From the NCBI GenBank assembly GCA_018065685.1, contig JAGHSU010000123.1, positions 1-10,355 on the forward strand: 10,355 nt of DNA, given 5' to 3'. The stretch comes from Candidatus Methanocorpusculum equi (lineage in GTDB: Archaea; Halobacteriota; Methanomicrobia; Methanomicrobiales; Methanocorpusculaceae). This document shows, one piece after another, positions 1 to 7,216 of this stretch (position 1 is its first letter; each line of letters starts with the position of its first letter). The position numbers and the translations under genes were made by a program. Below the pieces are notes generated by a model. That model did not search any database and was not told the DNA's origin. It worked only from the letters and a program-made list of their open reading frames with translations.

Positions 1-1268
1 TGTCTCTTTCTGGATAAGCTTGCATCCAGTGCCCAGAAGACCTTTACGATACGAAGGGTGTTCTGGGTAACCGGCTCGGAGAAGTCACCGCCGGCAGGAG
101 ATACTGCACCGATAACGGAAACAGAACCTGAGCCGCCGTTTAAGGACTCGACTAATCCTGCACGCTCGTAGAACTCGGAAAGTCTGGAGGACAGGTATGC
201 CGGATATCCTTCTTCACCGGGCATCTCTTCAAGTCTGGAACAGATTTCACGCATTGCTTCCGCCCAGCGGGAGGTTGAGTCTGCCATTAATGCGACATCG
301 TATCCCTGGTCACGGAAGTACTCTGCGATGGTGATACCGGTGTAAACCGATGCTTCACGTGCTGCCACAGGCATGTTCGAGGTGTTTGCGATAAGGATAG
401 TTCTCTCCATCAGAGAGTTTCCGGTCTTCGGATCGGTTAACTCCGGGAACTCGGTAAGAACTTCGGTCATCTCGTTTCCGCGTTCACCGCATCCGATGTA
501 GACCACAATCTCTGCATCGGACCACTTTGCAAGCTGCTGCTGGGTAACCGTCTTTCCGGAACCGAACGGACCCGGAATTGCTGCTGTTCCTCCCTTTGCA
601 ATCGGGAACAGACCGTCGAGAATTCTCTGACCAGTTAACAGCGGAATGCTTGGAGAGTGTTTTTCGACATACGGACGCGGGACACGAACCGGCCACATCT
701 GCATCATCGGGAATGCCTCTTTCGAGTCGAGTTCAATGACGATGTCGTCAACAGTGAAGGAACCTGCTTCAATCTTGGTTACTTTTCCGCCCTTTGCGTT
801 CGGCGGAATCATAATCTTGTGAACGATGGATCTGGTTTCCTGAACTGTTCCGATAACCTGACCGGGCTTTACGGTGTCTCCGACCTTTACGACCGGTACA
901 AACTCCCACTTCTTTTCATGGTTCAGACCCGGAGCGGTAACTCCGCGGGAGATGAAGTTGCCCATCTTCTCGATAAGCACTTCCAGCGGACGCTGGATAC
1001 CATCGTAAATACTGGTCAATAATCCCGGGCCGAGCTCAACTGCGAGCGAAAGACCCGTGTTCGTGACAGGCTCTCCCGGACGGATTCCGGTAGTGGACTC
1101 ATAGACCTGAATGATGATATTCTCACCATCAATCTTGATGACCTCACCCATCAGCTGCCTATTGCCCACTTTGACCACATCGTACATGTGTGCGTCAAAG
1201 TTAATTGCAGTAACAACTGGTCCTGCAATGCGTTTGAGTATTCCTGTATCTTTGCTTTTTACTTCCAC
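1..1268 (-). CDS. atpA: A-type ATP synthase subunit A (catalytic), 3' end cut by window edge
   Basis: Catalytic nucleotide-binding subunit of the A1 head, where ATP is made or hydrolysed. The first 422 codons are present; archaeal A subunits are usually about 580 residues. The P-loop GPFGSGKT lies at residues 233-240 with the catalytic Lys at 239. GCGERGNE, with the catalytic-type Glu at 262, and [10 protein letters not shown] follow, and the fragment ends in LDASLSRKR. The extra domain typical of A/V-type catalytic subunits sits between the N-terminal barrel and the P-loop (roughly residues 110-185). I place the start at a GTG (1266-1268) giving (M)[13 protein letters not shown], which matches the family's usual N-terminus; the next ATG would remove about 27 conserved residues. 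The GTG overlaps the end of atpF by 10 nt, so translation is probably coupled. A GGTGGGTG-like site lies upstream. Identification is certain; the start is likely. Confidence 0.97.
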   Translation of the reverse strand, partial: MEVKSKDTGILKRIAGPVVTAINFDAHMYDVVKVGNRQLMGEVIKIDGENIIIQVYESTTGIRPGEPVTNTGLSLAVELGPGLLTSIYDGIQRPLEVLIEKMGNFISRGVTAPGLNHEKKWEFVPVVKVGDTVKPGQVIGTVQETRSIVHKIMIPPNAKGGKVTKIEAGSFTVDDIVIELDSKEAFPMMQMWPVRVPRPYVEKHSPSIPLLTGQRILDGLFPIAKGGTAAIPGPFGSGKTVTQQQLAKWSDAEIVVYIGCGERGNEMTEVLTEFPELTDPKTGNSLMERTILIANTSNMPVAAREASVYTGITIAEYFRDQGYDVALMADSTSRWAEAMREICSRLEEMPGEEGYPAYLSSRLSEFYERAGLVESLNGGSGSVSVIGAVSPAGGDFSEPVTQNTLRIVKVFWALDASLSRKR

Positions 1269-1561
1269 AAATCAACACCCACCGAACGTTTAATACGCTC
1301 TCTTAAGGAGAGACCTGCTTCCTGACCGCCTAATGTTACAATTGTCGGACGGACAGAATTTTCAATGATTACCTGCAAACGGCGCGGTAAAGACTCAAGG
1401 TCTGCTGCCTGCAGAACGAGAATGCCGACATTTTCGTCGTCCATTACCTTCTGGATCATCTCTGCGAGTTTATCAGGAGTTTCAGCAGAGTACGTCTTCT
1501 GAATTCCAGCTAACTGGAATCCGACGATAAACTCCTTGTTTCCAATAACTGCTATCTCCAT
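1259..1561 (-). CDS. atpF: A-type ATP synthase subunit F
   Basis: A 100-residue soluble subunit, the usual length for archaeal subunit F. It belongs to the central stalk with subunit D and couples rotation to the A3B3 head. The N-terminus [20 protein letters not shown] forms the typical Rossmann-like start, and [15 protein letters not shown] with the conserved C-terminal helix follows. It starts one base after the atpC stop (TAA-C-ATG), with a GGTGAT ribosome binding site built from the last codons of atpC. Its own stop lies inside the start of atpA (10-nt overlap). Both junctions point to translational coupling. Nothing unusual is seen. Confidence 0.96.
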   Translation of the reverse strand: MEIAVIGNKEFIVGFQLAGIQKTYSAETPDKLAEMIQKVMDDENVGILVLQAADLESLPRRLQVIIENSVRPTIVTLGGQEAGLSLRERIKRSVGVDLWK

Positions 1562-1562
1562 G

Positions 1563-2618
1563 TTACATCACCAGATAGTGTTCCAGAGTTTCCGCATCAA
1601 GCCCTGCCTGCTTTCCGCGGGCAAGTGCTCTCAGGTTTGAAACCTCGTATTTCTTCCGTTCAAGGTAGACCAGAAGCGGAGAGATGGAGAACGGATGGCG
1701 TTTTGACATACGGTTCATCTGTTCAAGCTGTGCAGTTGTCAGTGAACTTTCAATCTCATACACCGGCTTTTTCTCACGCAGTGCTTCAAGGGCCTCCAGT
1801 AAAACGGGAGCCTTTACTTTTTTCTTCAGCGAATCGACAACCTCTTCCAGCGGTGCGCCGGTAAGTCTCATGAACTCTTCCGGTTTGATGTTTCCGCCTT
1901 CAATCCAGAACTTCTGCTCTTCTGAGGTCAGTGCTCCCTGAGCACGGATTCTGAAGAGATTTGTAATGTTTTTGATGTCGATTTCGAACACAACATACTT
2001 TAAGAATGCATCAGCACCCATCATGCCGCCGTGTCCCGCCTTTAAGAGCGTCGCATAGTAATACTTGTACAAATCGTTTTCAATCTCTCCGAATGATTTC
2101 TTATCAAGAGCAGCGCTGAGTTTTTCGCTGATGATGTCAGAGATTGCCTTAATCGGCAGGGTCTCAACAACTCTCTCGATTGATGATTCGGAAAGCATAT
2201 GGTCAAGTGCAGCTGCATCAAGTGCACCTGCAGGTACAAGTACAGCTTTAATCTTCCCTTCGGAAAATCCAAGCTGTTTACCTCGGAGAATAGTCAGAAT
2301 ATTCTGAATATCCCACTTATGAAGGTAATCTCGGGTAAATCCTTTCAGTTCTCCGGGAGCCAGGTTGATAATACGCTGGTACTCCTTTGCGAGATTCCAG
2401 GACATTGCGTTTTCAATGAGGTCAACTCCTGAGAAGGAAGATGATAGTTCATCGATTTCGCGCTTATACTCCATCTCTTCCACAAGTCTGGTAAACTCGG
2501 GAAGACCCATGTTTAACATGCGGCGGTACTCGTCTTTTGCAATAAGCTTCGACTTTCTGACACGCATACGTGTTGAAACATAGATATCTGGGGCAGAACC
2601 GCTCGATACATCTGTCAT
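1563..2618 (-). CDS. atpC: A-type ATP synthase subunit C (central-stalk socket)
   Basis: Subunit C (V-ATPase d/AC39 family) links the central rotor stalk to the membrane c-ring. The protein is helical throughout, about 351 residues from the chosen start, close to the family norm. Recognisable stretches are [18 protein letters not shown] near the N-terminus, [12 protein letters not shown] in the middle and [13 protein letters not shown] near the C-terminus; the two RGKQ segments reflect the internal repeats of this family. I chose ATG 2616-2618 because GAGGT lies four bases upstream of it. An in-frame TTG five codons further up (2631-2633) would make 356 residues and overlap atpE by 8 nt, but has no visible ribosome binding site. 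With the ATG start the gap to the atpE stop is 7 nt. Confidence 0.95.
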   Translation of the reverse strand: MTDVSSGSAPDIYVSTRMRVRKSKLIAKDEYRRMLNMGLPEFTRLVEEMEYKREIDELSSSFSGVDLIENAMSWNLAKEYQRIINLAPGELKGFTRDYLHKWDIQNILTILRGKQLGFSEGKIKAVLVPAGALDAAALDHMLSESSIERVVETLPIKAISDIISEKLSAALDKKSFGEIENDLYKYYYATLLKAGHGGMMGADAFLKYVVFEIDIKNITNLFRIRAQGALTSEEQKFWIEGGNIKPEEFMRLTGAPLEEVVDSLKKKVKAPVLLEALEALREKKPVYEIESSLTTAQLEQMNRMSKRHPFSISPLLVYLERKKYEVSNLRALARGKQAGLDAETLEHYLVM

Positions 2619-2625
2619 TTTAACC

Positions 2626-3201
2626 TCATCCAAACAGAATTTCCGATGCGTCCTTTAAGCTGGACTCCCAGACATCGTTCATAAATGTCTCGTAGGAGTA
2701 GTCCAGGGTAATCTGACCATCGGTGCTTTTGACAATTACACCGCCGATGATGTCATCGGTGCCTCCAAACGTAAATCCGGAAAGAGACTTTAAGCCGAGT
2801 GCTGCCTCAACTGCCTTCTGATCTTCAGCGTTCGAGAATACTTCTCCCTTCTTAATCTGCTCTGCAGCATCTTTGAGAAGTTCCTTGATTGCTTTCTCAT
2901 TGGTTTTGGCAGGAAGCTTTGCGATGGCATCGGCTGCTCCGGCATACGCCTTATCGAGAAGGTCTTTCTGTGCATTTAACAGTTCACGTTTTACCACAAG
3001 ATTTGCACTTGCAGCTTCACGGACTTCAACTCTCTCCGCCTGGATTTCTGCTTCCTTTTCCGCGTCGAGTTTGATTGCTTCTGCACGTTTGCCTGCTTCG
3101 CTGATAATGGCTTTTGCCTGAGCATCAGCCTCTGCTTTGATGGCAGCTGCTTTTGCGTCGCCCTTTCTTCTGATTTCGTCTACAACTTCCTCAAGTCCCA
3201 T
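2626..3201 (-). CDS. atpE: A-type ATP synthase subunit E (peripheral stalk)
   Basis: Subunit E pairs with subunit H as a long coiled coil to form the peripheral stalks that stop the A3B3 head from spinning. The 191-residue protein has the expected layout. Residues 1 to about 85 form an Ala/Glu/Lys/Arg-rich helix with heptad-like spacing (MGLEEVVDEIRRKGDAKAAA). A globular C-terminal domain then contains GGTDDIIGGVIVKSTDGQI (about 146-164), typical of the family. The start ATG lies directly behind a hairpin (3203-3220) whose loop carries the only purine-rich GGGGA ribosome binding candidate, 8 nt from the ATG. Translation of this gene may therefore be tuned relative to atpK upstream. Confidence 0.95.
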   Translation of the reverse strand: MGLEEVVDEIRRKGDAKAAAIKAEADAQAKAIISEAGKRAEAIKLDAEKEAEIQAERVEVREAASANLVVKRELLNAQKDLLDKAYAGAADAIAKLPAKTNEKAIKELLKDAAEQIKKGEVFSNAEDQKAVEAALGLKSLSGFTFGGTDDIIGGVIVKSTDGQITLDYSYETFMNDVWESSLKDASEILFG

Positions 3202-3202
3202 G

Positions 3203-3220
3203 TTAAGCGTCCCCGCTTAA
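3203..3220 (-). promoter_or_regulatory. Intergenic hairpin with GGGA tetraloop between atpK and atpE
   Basis: On the mRNA strand the arms TTAAGCG (3220-3214) and CGCTTAA (3209-3203) are perfectly complementary and close a four-base loop GGGA, which fits the stable GNRA tetraloop pattern. The hairpin takes in the last bases of the atpK stop region and ends one base before the atpE ATG. The loop also holds the likely ribosome binding purines for atpE. It could slow atpE translation or protect the 3' end of an atpK-containing mRNA; both roles are inferred. Confidence 0.7.
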
Positions 3221-3471
3221 ATGAACATGATCATAATTGAGACAACGAGACCAAGGATAACGAGAGTTTCCGGAATTGCGATAAAGACGAGTGCTAAACC
3301 GAGCATTCCTTTGTCTTCTGCAACTGCACCGAATGCAGCGGCTCCGATACCCTGCTGGGCAAGACCGGTACCGACACCGCCGAGACCGACTGCAAGACCT
3401 GCACCAATGTTGCCGAGTCCTTTTCCAATAAGCTTTGCTGATTCTAAGTCAATTAATGCTTCAATTGCCAT
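3217..3471 (-). CDS. atpK: A-type ATP synthase c-ring subunit K (proteolipid)
   Basis: The membrane rotor subunit, present in many copies per enzyme, that carries the coupling ion. At 84 residues it is a single helical hairpin, not the doubled or tripled forms of some archaea. A glycine-rich first membrane helix (about 17-50, including GVGTGLAQQG) is followed by a short polar loop (AEDKG, 51-55) and a second helix with the ion-binding carboxylate E68 in AIPETLVILGL. Q39 and the E68-T69 pair line up with the Gln and Glu-Ser ligands of Na+-binding c subunits, although the Tyr ligand is not conserved. The ATG lies 3 nt after the atpI stop and has a strong GGAGGA site, fitting a need for high expression. 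Identification is certain; ion choice is not. Confidence 0.96.
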   Translation of the reverse strand: MAIEALIDLESAKLIGKGLGNIGAGLAVGLGGVGTGLAQQGIGAAAFGAVAEDKGMLGLALVFIAIPETLVILGLVVSIMIMFI

Positions 3472-3474
3472 ATT

Positions 3475-5463
3475 TTATTCCTCCGTGAACTTTCTGTTGT
3501 GTCCGAAAGGTTTGTAAATTATGCCGCCGCCCTGATAGAATTTCATGAAGAATTCCACGAAGTGAAGACGAATGGAGTTGATTGCACCATCGAGAACACC
3601 AAGGACTGCGTTAACGGCGTGTCCGACTATGATAAGCAGAATTGCCGCGATTATTAAGACGATACTAAGAACGGTGAAACCTCCGTCAAATGCTATGCCG
3701 AAGAACATCCTGGCAAAGTAGTTGACAACCATACCAATAGCCACAGAGGATAATCCTATTGCTGCAATACGAGAGAAAGATAACATGTGGGATAACAGGT
3801 TGCTTGGAAGTTCCATAAGGTCAAGCGGGTTTTCTCTAACAACAAAGACGAGTCCGGCGACAAACATAACGATAGCGATAATGAGTGTTACAGTACCTGC
3901 AGTGCCTGGAATGTATGGAATCCAGACTAACATGTTTGCTTTTGCAAGGACAACGTTTAAGTCTATTAATGAGAATATTGCAAGTAACATACCCCAGAGC
4001 ATAAAGTTCCATCCGAGGTTGGACAGAATTGCTTTTGTTCTGTGCGGACCTTTGTGGTCCATTCTTGCATGGTTGATCATTCCGAAGATTCTACCTACGC
4101 TGATGTAAAGGATACCGAGTGCAACAGATAAGACAAGCAGGTCCATAATATTTGGAGCGTGTACTTCTCCTATCGGTAAGTGTCTTACAAAGAGCAGCGG
4201 GTGCCACCAGAGCGATAATGTGAAAAATTCACTGTAAATCAAACCAAAGACGATGGTCGATATAGACACACCGTACATGACACCCATGATTTTTTTACCC
4301 ATGTCACCAAGGCGCAGGATAAACTTGCGCAGGATAAGGGTAATGATAAGGTAGATAAGACCGTATCCGACATCTCCGACAATGATACCGAATAAAATCT
4401 GGAACATTATGCCAAGGATGATGGTCGGGTCAAGTTCTCTGTATTTCGGACGTGCGTACAGGTCCAGTAATACCTCACCCGGTTTAGTGATTCCGGGGTT
4501 GTTATACTCTACCGGTACGTCTTCATAGTTGATGTTTTCTTCATCAACTTCAACAAATATTTTTCCGCCGGCTGCCTGATTAAGCGCGGCTTTAATCTTT
4601 TCAACGTCGTCAAACGGCACCCATCCTTCAAGGACGAATGTTTCTTCGGTTGTTGCGAACCGAAGCGGTGCCTCAGCGCGTTCTACATCACACGACAGTA
4701 CCTCATCGCATGCTGCAAGAAGGTCTGCGTATTTTGCCTTTGCTTCCAGAACTTTGGTATTTGCTTCTTCTGCATCTGCTTTTGCAGCGGTCAGTTCAGC
4801 ATTGTATTTGTCAAGTGCTGCCTGAACAGTTCCTGTCTCATTGGGCAGGGCAACTGCGGTAAAGCCTGCATCGGATAACACCTTTTCTGCCGTTGCTGCG
4901 TTTTCTTTTCCGGCAAAGAGAACAAGGAATCCGGTTTCCTTTCCGGGTGCGAAGTATTTTTCGCAGGGGAAGTCAAATTCGATGTCATGCTCAAGATATC
5001 CTGCAAAGACAGAGAGAGTCTCATATCCGCGGTATAACTCGAGTTCTGCAGGAATTAACGCAAAAGGCGTCAGTTCTGCTATACGCTGTTCACATTCCCG
5101 TATTTTTGCCTCAGCATTCGAACGCTTTGCCGTGAGCGCATTTACTTCCTCGGAGATTTTAGGAAGTTCTTTTTTAATTGCTGCTCGAATCGTGTTTGCT
5201 GATTGGACGGGGACGTCATGCTGCGTCTTAGGGGATGTCTGGAATACGTTTTCGATGGATCTGACTTTGATTAAGTCAGTGGAAAGTTCCCCTGCGTTTT
5301 CCATAGGGGTACCTATCTTAACTCCTTCGTATCCTTCTTTTCCCTGGTCGACAAAATCAGTGATGTGGAATACCCGGTGACGATAAAGTTCGCTCACTAC
5401 TGACGCCATCTGGTCTTTACCGGCGGCAATGACCAGACGGGTCATCGGTTTAGGCTGAAACAT
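3475..5463 (-). CDS. atpI: A-type ATP synthase subunit I (a-subunit, membrane stator)
   Basis: The membrane stator subunit (V-ATPase a family) forms the ion half-channels against the c-ring. It has 662 residues, normal for archaeal subunit I. The cytoplasmic N-terminal half (1 to about 340) contains charged helical segments near 100-130 and 220-250 that contact the peripheral stalks. The C-terminal half has about eight membrane segments from residue 345 onward (for example 349-380, 390-411, 437-460, 480-503, 522-542, 598-622). The essential arginine is R565 in SHMLSFSRIAAIGL. The family's terminal signature GHAVNAVLGVLDG...RLHFVEFFMKFYQGGG...YKPF is at 614-653, with a second Arg at 632. The start ATG has a GGAG site 7 nt upstream and overlaps the end of atpH by 14 nt. 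Nothing is missing. Confidence 0.97.
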   Translation of the reverse strand: MFQPKPMTRLVIAAGKDQMASVVSELYRHRVFHITDFVDQGKEGYEGVKIGTPMENAGELSTDLIKVRSIENVFQTSPKTQHDVPVQSANTIRAAIKKELPKISEEVNALTAKRSNAEAKIRECEQRIAELTPFALIPAELELYRGYETLSVFAGYLEHDIEFDFPCEKYFAPGKETGFLVLFAGKENAATAEKVLSDAGFTAVALPNETGTVQAALDKYNAELTAAKADAEEANTKVLEAKAKYADLLAACDEVLSCDVERAEAPLRFATTEETFVLEGWVPFDDVEKIKAALNQAAGGKIFVEVDEENINYEDVPVEYNNPGITKPGEVLLDLYARPKYRELDPTIILGIMFQILFGIIVGDVGYGLIYLIITLILRKFILRLGDMGKKIMGVMYGVSISTIVFGLIYSEFFTLSLWWHPLLFVRHLPIGEVHAPNIMDLLVLSVALGILYISVGRIFGMINHARMDHKGPHRTKAILSNLGWNFMLWGMLLAIFSLIDLNVVLAKANMLVWIPYIPGTAGTVTLIIAIVMFVAGLVFVVRENPLDLMELPSNLLSHMLSFSRIAAIGLSSVAIGMVVNYFARMFFGIAFDGGFTVLSIVLIIAAILLIIVGHAVNAVLGVLDGAINSIRLHFVEFFMKFYQGGGIIYKPFGHNRKFTEE
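3479..3484 (-). promoter_or_regulatory. Strong ribosome binding site of atpK inside the atpI end
   Basis: GGAGGA on the minus strand, 7 nt before the atpK ATG, formed by the Thr-Glu-Glu codons that end atpI. With the atpH site it is one of the two best Shine-Dalgarno matches in the operon, as expected for the subunit needed in the highest number. Confidence 0.8.
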
Positions 5464-5778
5464 GCAGTTTCTCCTTAAACCGCTCTACGAACAGTGAAAC
5501 CGCCTGCTCAAGCTTTTTACTGCCTGCTGCAGTCAGAGCATCTGCTTCTGCTTTGCCCTGTCTGACAATAGCTTCGTGTTTCGCTGCTGCTACATTCCGT
5601 GCATCTAAACGTTTCTGCTTCTTGTAGTCCTCGGCAACTGCTGTCGCCTTTGCAATGATGTTGTCTGCTTCGAGTTTTGCGGCAGCTAATGTCTGCTCCG
5701 CTGCCTTCTCTGCAGCCTCGATTGTGGACTTACTTTTGGCTTCGGTTTCTTTAATGCTTTTAGAACCTCAGTTTTCAT
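5450..5778 (-). CDS. atpH: A-type ATP synthase subunit H (peripheral stalk), apparent -1 base frameshift near codon 7
   Basis: Subunit H is the coiled-coil partner of subunit E in the peripheral stalk and normally opens this operon. The ATG at 5776-5778 has a near-perfect AGGAGGG site just upstream, but its frame meets a stop after 30 codons. A second frame, open from just before codon 8 to the TAA at 5450-5452, encodes an Ala/Glu/Lys-rich coiled coil of the right kind, ending in VERFKEKLHVSA. It has no ATG, GTG or TTG of its own. Adding one A to the run of four As at 5758-5761 joins the two into a 109-residue protein beginning MKTEVLKSIKETEAK, the normal length for H. This may be a sequencing or assembly error, a real mutation, or ribosomal or polymerase slippage. 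The gene overlaps the atpI start by 14 nt. Gene identity is firm; the frame problem is seen directly. Confidence 0.85.
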
Positions 5779-5782
5779 CCAA

Positions 5783-5789
5783 CCCTCCT
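5783..5789 (-). promoter_or_regulatory. Ribosome binding site of atpH
   Basis: AGGAGGG on the minus strand lies four bases before the atpH ATG at 5776-5778. It supports that ATG as the true start even though its frame is broken a few codons later. Confidence 0.8.
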
Positions 5790-5819
5790 CTCACGGCACG
5801 TATTATATTGAACTCGTAG

Positions 5820-5828
5820 ATATTTTAA
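5820..5828 (-). promoter_or_regulatory. Likely box A (TATA) promoter element of the ATP synthase operon
   Basis: TTAAAATAT on the minus strand. Transcription starting about 25-27 bases downstream would begin near 5797 and leave a leader of about 20 nt carrying the AGGAGGG site. A second AT-rich match (CAATATAATA, near 5801-5810) is close enough to the ATG that it would leave almost no leader, so it is less likely. Position inferred from spacing only. Confidence 0.5.
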
Positions 5829-5952
5829 TGTAGGGTATTCATTCCGAGAGAGGGGATTTTTATGCGTTCCTTCCCTCCCCTGTCTTTCAGTTTCCCTCCT
5901 CACATTGTTTTCCTCTATCTCCTGCCCCGTATCTGCCGTTTCCTTTCGCTTG

Positions 5953-5961
5953 ATTTATATG
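5953..5961 (+). promoter_or_regulatory. Likely box A promoter element of the duplicated-module gene
   Basis: ATTTATATG on the plus strand is a good archaeal TATA box. A start site about 26 bases downstream would fall at or next to the ATG at 5985, implying a leaderless mRNA; no Shine-Dalgarno sequence is seen before that ATG. It argues against the longer 5862 start, which would place this box inside the coding region. Confidence 0.5.
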
Positions 5962-5984
5962 TTTTCACGACATATTACCATAAA

Positions 5985-6596
5985 ATGATCCGGGAAGTGC
6001 AGCGGATTGACCATATTGAGTTCGATTCCGCAAAATACACGGCATCCTTTAGCGGCATAACGGTCCCGATTTCCCTGATAAAGGTCACAGAAGGGGAGGA
6101 CTGCGGACGAAAACGGCTGACAGTGGCCTATAACGGCGAGGTCTATGTCCTGCGCTCGTATACATCAGACGCGGCAGAGATAACATCCGCAGAGCACCGT
6201 ATAGCAGATGCGGTAAAAGCATATCATGCCGCGTGCAAAGCACATGAAGCGGATTTAAGGAAGCAGGCACGCGAGGAGAAGCGCAGAAACGGCAAACTCG
6301 CGCAGATGAAGGAGCGGATGGAGTATGCACAGGAAAATGCGCTTCGTATCGACAAGAGGAAAGGCCGTGTGCATTTTTCAGGACGTGACGTGTCAGCCCT
6401 TGACATCATCATGGAGGTATCAGAGTACGGAGGATGCAAACGCCTCACAATCGAGTACAACGACCAGCTGTTTACACTCGCTCCTCCCCCGCAGAACAAG
6501 CCCTTCACGCAGAAGATGATGAATGCAAAAATCGATATGATTTACCGCGACTATCTGAAAGCCCGTGAGCGTGCGCTTGATTTTGACGGGAACTGA
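5985..6596 (+). CDS. Hypothetical protein with two copies of a ~45-residue module
   Basis: I do not recognise a named family. The 203-residue protein contains two related modules at about 11-56 and 120-166. Both run through a short hydrophobic/charged strand, an FSG turn, a helix-like stretch, then a Cys followed by KRLT(V/I)xYN and a hydrophobic end: DCGRKRLTVAYNGEVYVL against YGGCKRLTIEYNDQLFTL. A strongly charged helical linker rich in Lys, Arg and Glu (about 80-118) separates them, and the C-terminus is another charged helix. There is no signal peptide in this form, so it is probably cytoplasmic. The frame stays open up to an ATG at 5862, which has a GAGGGG site, but those 41 extra residues come from a pyrimidine-rich tract and the better TATA box lies inside them. 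I therefore prefer 5985. The gene diverges from the atp operon. Confidence 0.75.
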   Translation: MIREVQRIDHIEFDSAKYTASFSGITVPISLIKVTEGEDCGRKRLTVAYNGEVYVLRSYTSDAAEITSAEHRIADAVKAYHAACKAHEADLRKQAREEKRRNGKLAQMKERMEYAQENALRIDKRKGRVHFSGRDVSALDIIMEVSEYGGCKRLTIEYNDQLFTLAPPPQNKPFTQKMMNAKIDMIYRDYLKARERALDFDGN

Positions 6597-6627
6597 TGTT
6601 CTGGTACTGATGTTCCGGTACTGACGT
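6591..6627. repeat. 14-bp tandem repeat, about 2.6 copies, at a convergent gene junction
   Basis: Units AACTGATGTTCTGG (6591-6604), TACTGATGTTCCGG (6605-6618) and partial TACTGACGT (6619-6627). The first unit contains the TGA stop of the plus-strand gene, and the array ends exactly at the stop of the facing minus-strand gene. Because the period is not a multiple of three, the three TGA triplets fall in all three plus-strand frames. Confidence 0.8.
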
Positions 6628-7206
6628 CTATATGGTAAAAAGATGCCTGTCGCCTGTTATGACAAAGAGCCCGGCACGCACGCCGCAGTCAAGCCACCCG
6701 TACCAGTAGGAGAAGATGCATAAGGCGTTGACCAGGTCCTTTGGAAGAACTGTTTCCCCGTACGCGAGTCCGGAAGATACTGTGCTGAAGATTTCAGAAG
6801 CGGCAGATGCGGCAGCTGTTTCTTTATCCGGTGCTGCAGAGACTGCTTTCAGAGCGCCTGTCAGCATGCGCTGATACCGGAAGGTTTTCTCTTCCAGTTT
6901 CTCCATAAGTTCAGCCGGAAATGCGGATTCAAGCATGGGGCATCCGGATATCCCCGTGTTCATGTAGCCGAGATGTCCGCCGCAGTCAAGCCATCCGAGA
7001 CCGTATGCAGCCGCGGCAAATGCATTTACGAGGTCTCCTTTCCGGTAAAAAACCTGTGCGTCAGATGCATAGGATGATACCATCTCGAGAATCTCAGCCG
7101 CGGTTTTTCCAAGGACGGACTCTTTCGGAACCGCAGGTGCTGCTGCATTTGCCGCCGTTTCGAATGCCTTTATCTGTTCTTCGATGCTCATTTCTTTGTC
7201 GTTCAT
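6628..7206 (-). CDS. DUF357 family protein with internal duplication
   Basis: A 192-residue protein that I assign to the archaeal DUF357 family from its helical motif with YxxDAxxFxxKGDxVNAFAAxxYGxGWLDxG. The function of the family is not known to me. It is duplicated: residues 41-85 (KGDLVNAFAAAAYGLGWLDC and onward) are echoed at 138-185 (PKDLVNALCIFSYWYGWLDC and onward), both ending in a hydrophobic stretch and a Thr-Gly. The linker is Ala-rich. Each copy keeps the GWLDCG core with its Cys. It lies downstream of dph5 on the same strand, separated by 60 bp of tandem repeats, so co-transcription is possible. A second Met at codon 6 could also be the start; neither has a clear ribosome binding site nearby. 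Family call fairly sure, function unknown. Confidence 0.85.
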   Translation of the reverse strand: MNDKEMSIEEQIKAFETAANAAAPAVPKESVLGKTAAEILEMVSSYASDAQVFYRKGDLVNAFAAAAYGLGWLDCGGHLGYMNTGISGCPMLESAFPAELMEKLEEKTFRYQRMLTGALKAVSAAPDKETAAASAASEIFSTVSSGLAYGETVLPKDLVNALCIFSYWYGWLDCGVRAGLFVITGDRHLFTI

Positions 7207-7216
7207 ATTTGCCGCC

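Noticed and set aside
657..1022. Plus-strand open frame antisense to atpA
   Set aside because: It is the reverse complement of well-conserved atpA coding sequence with no independent support.
2619..2633. Longer atpC start at TTG 2631-2633
   Set aside because: The ATG at 2616-2618 has a GAGGT site at a workable distance, while the TTG has none.
4841..5380. Long open frame of 179 codons antisense to atpI
   Set aside because: It is a shadow of atpI, whose protein is clearly the real product; no family resemblance or start signal is seen.
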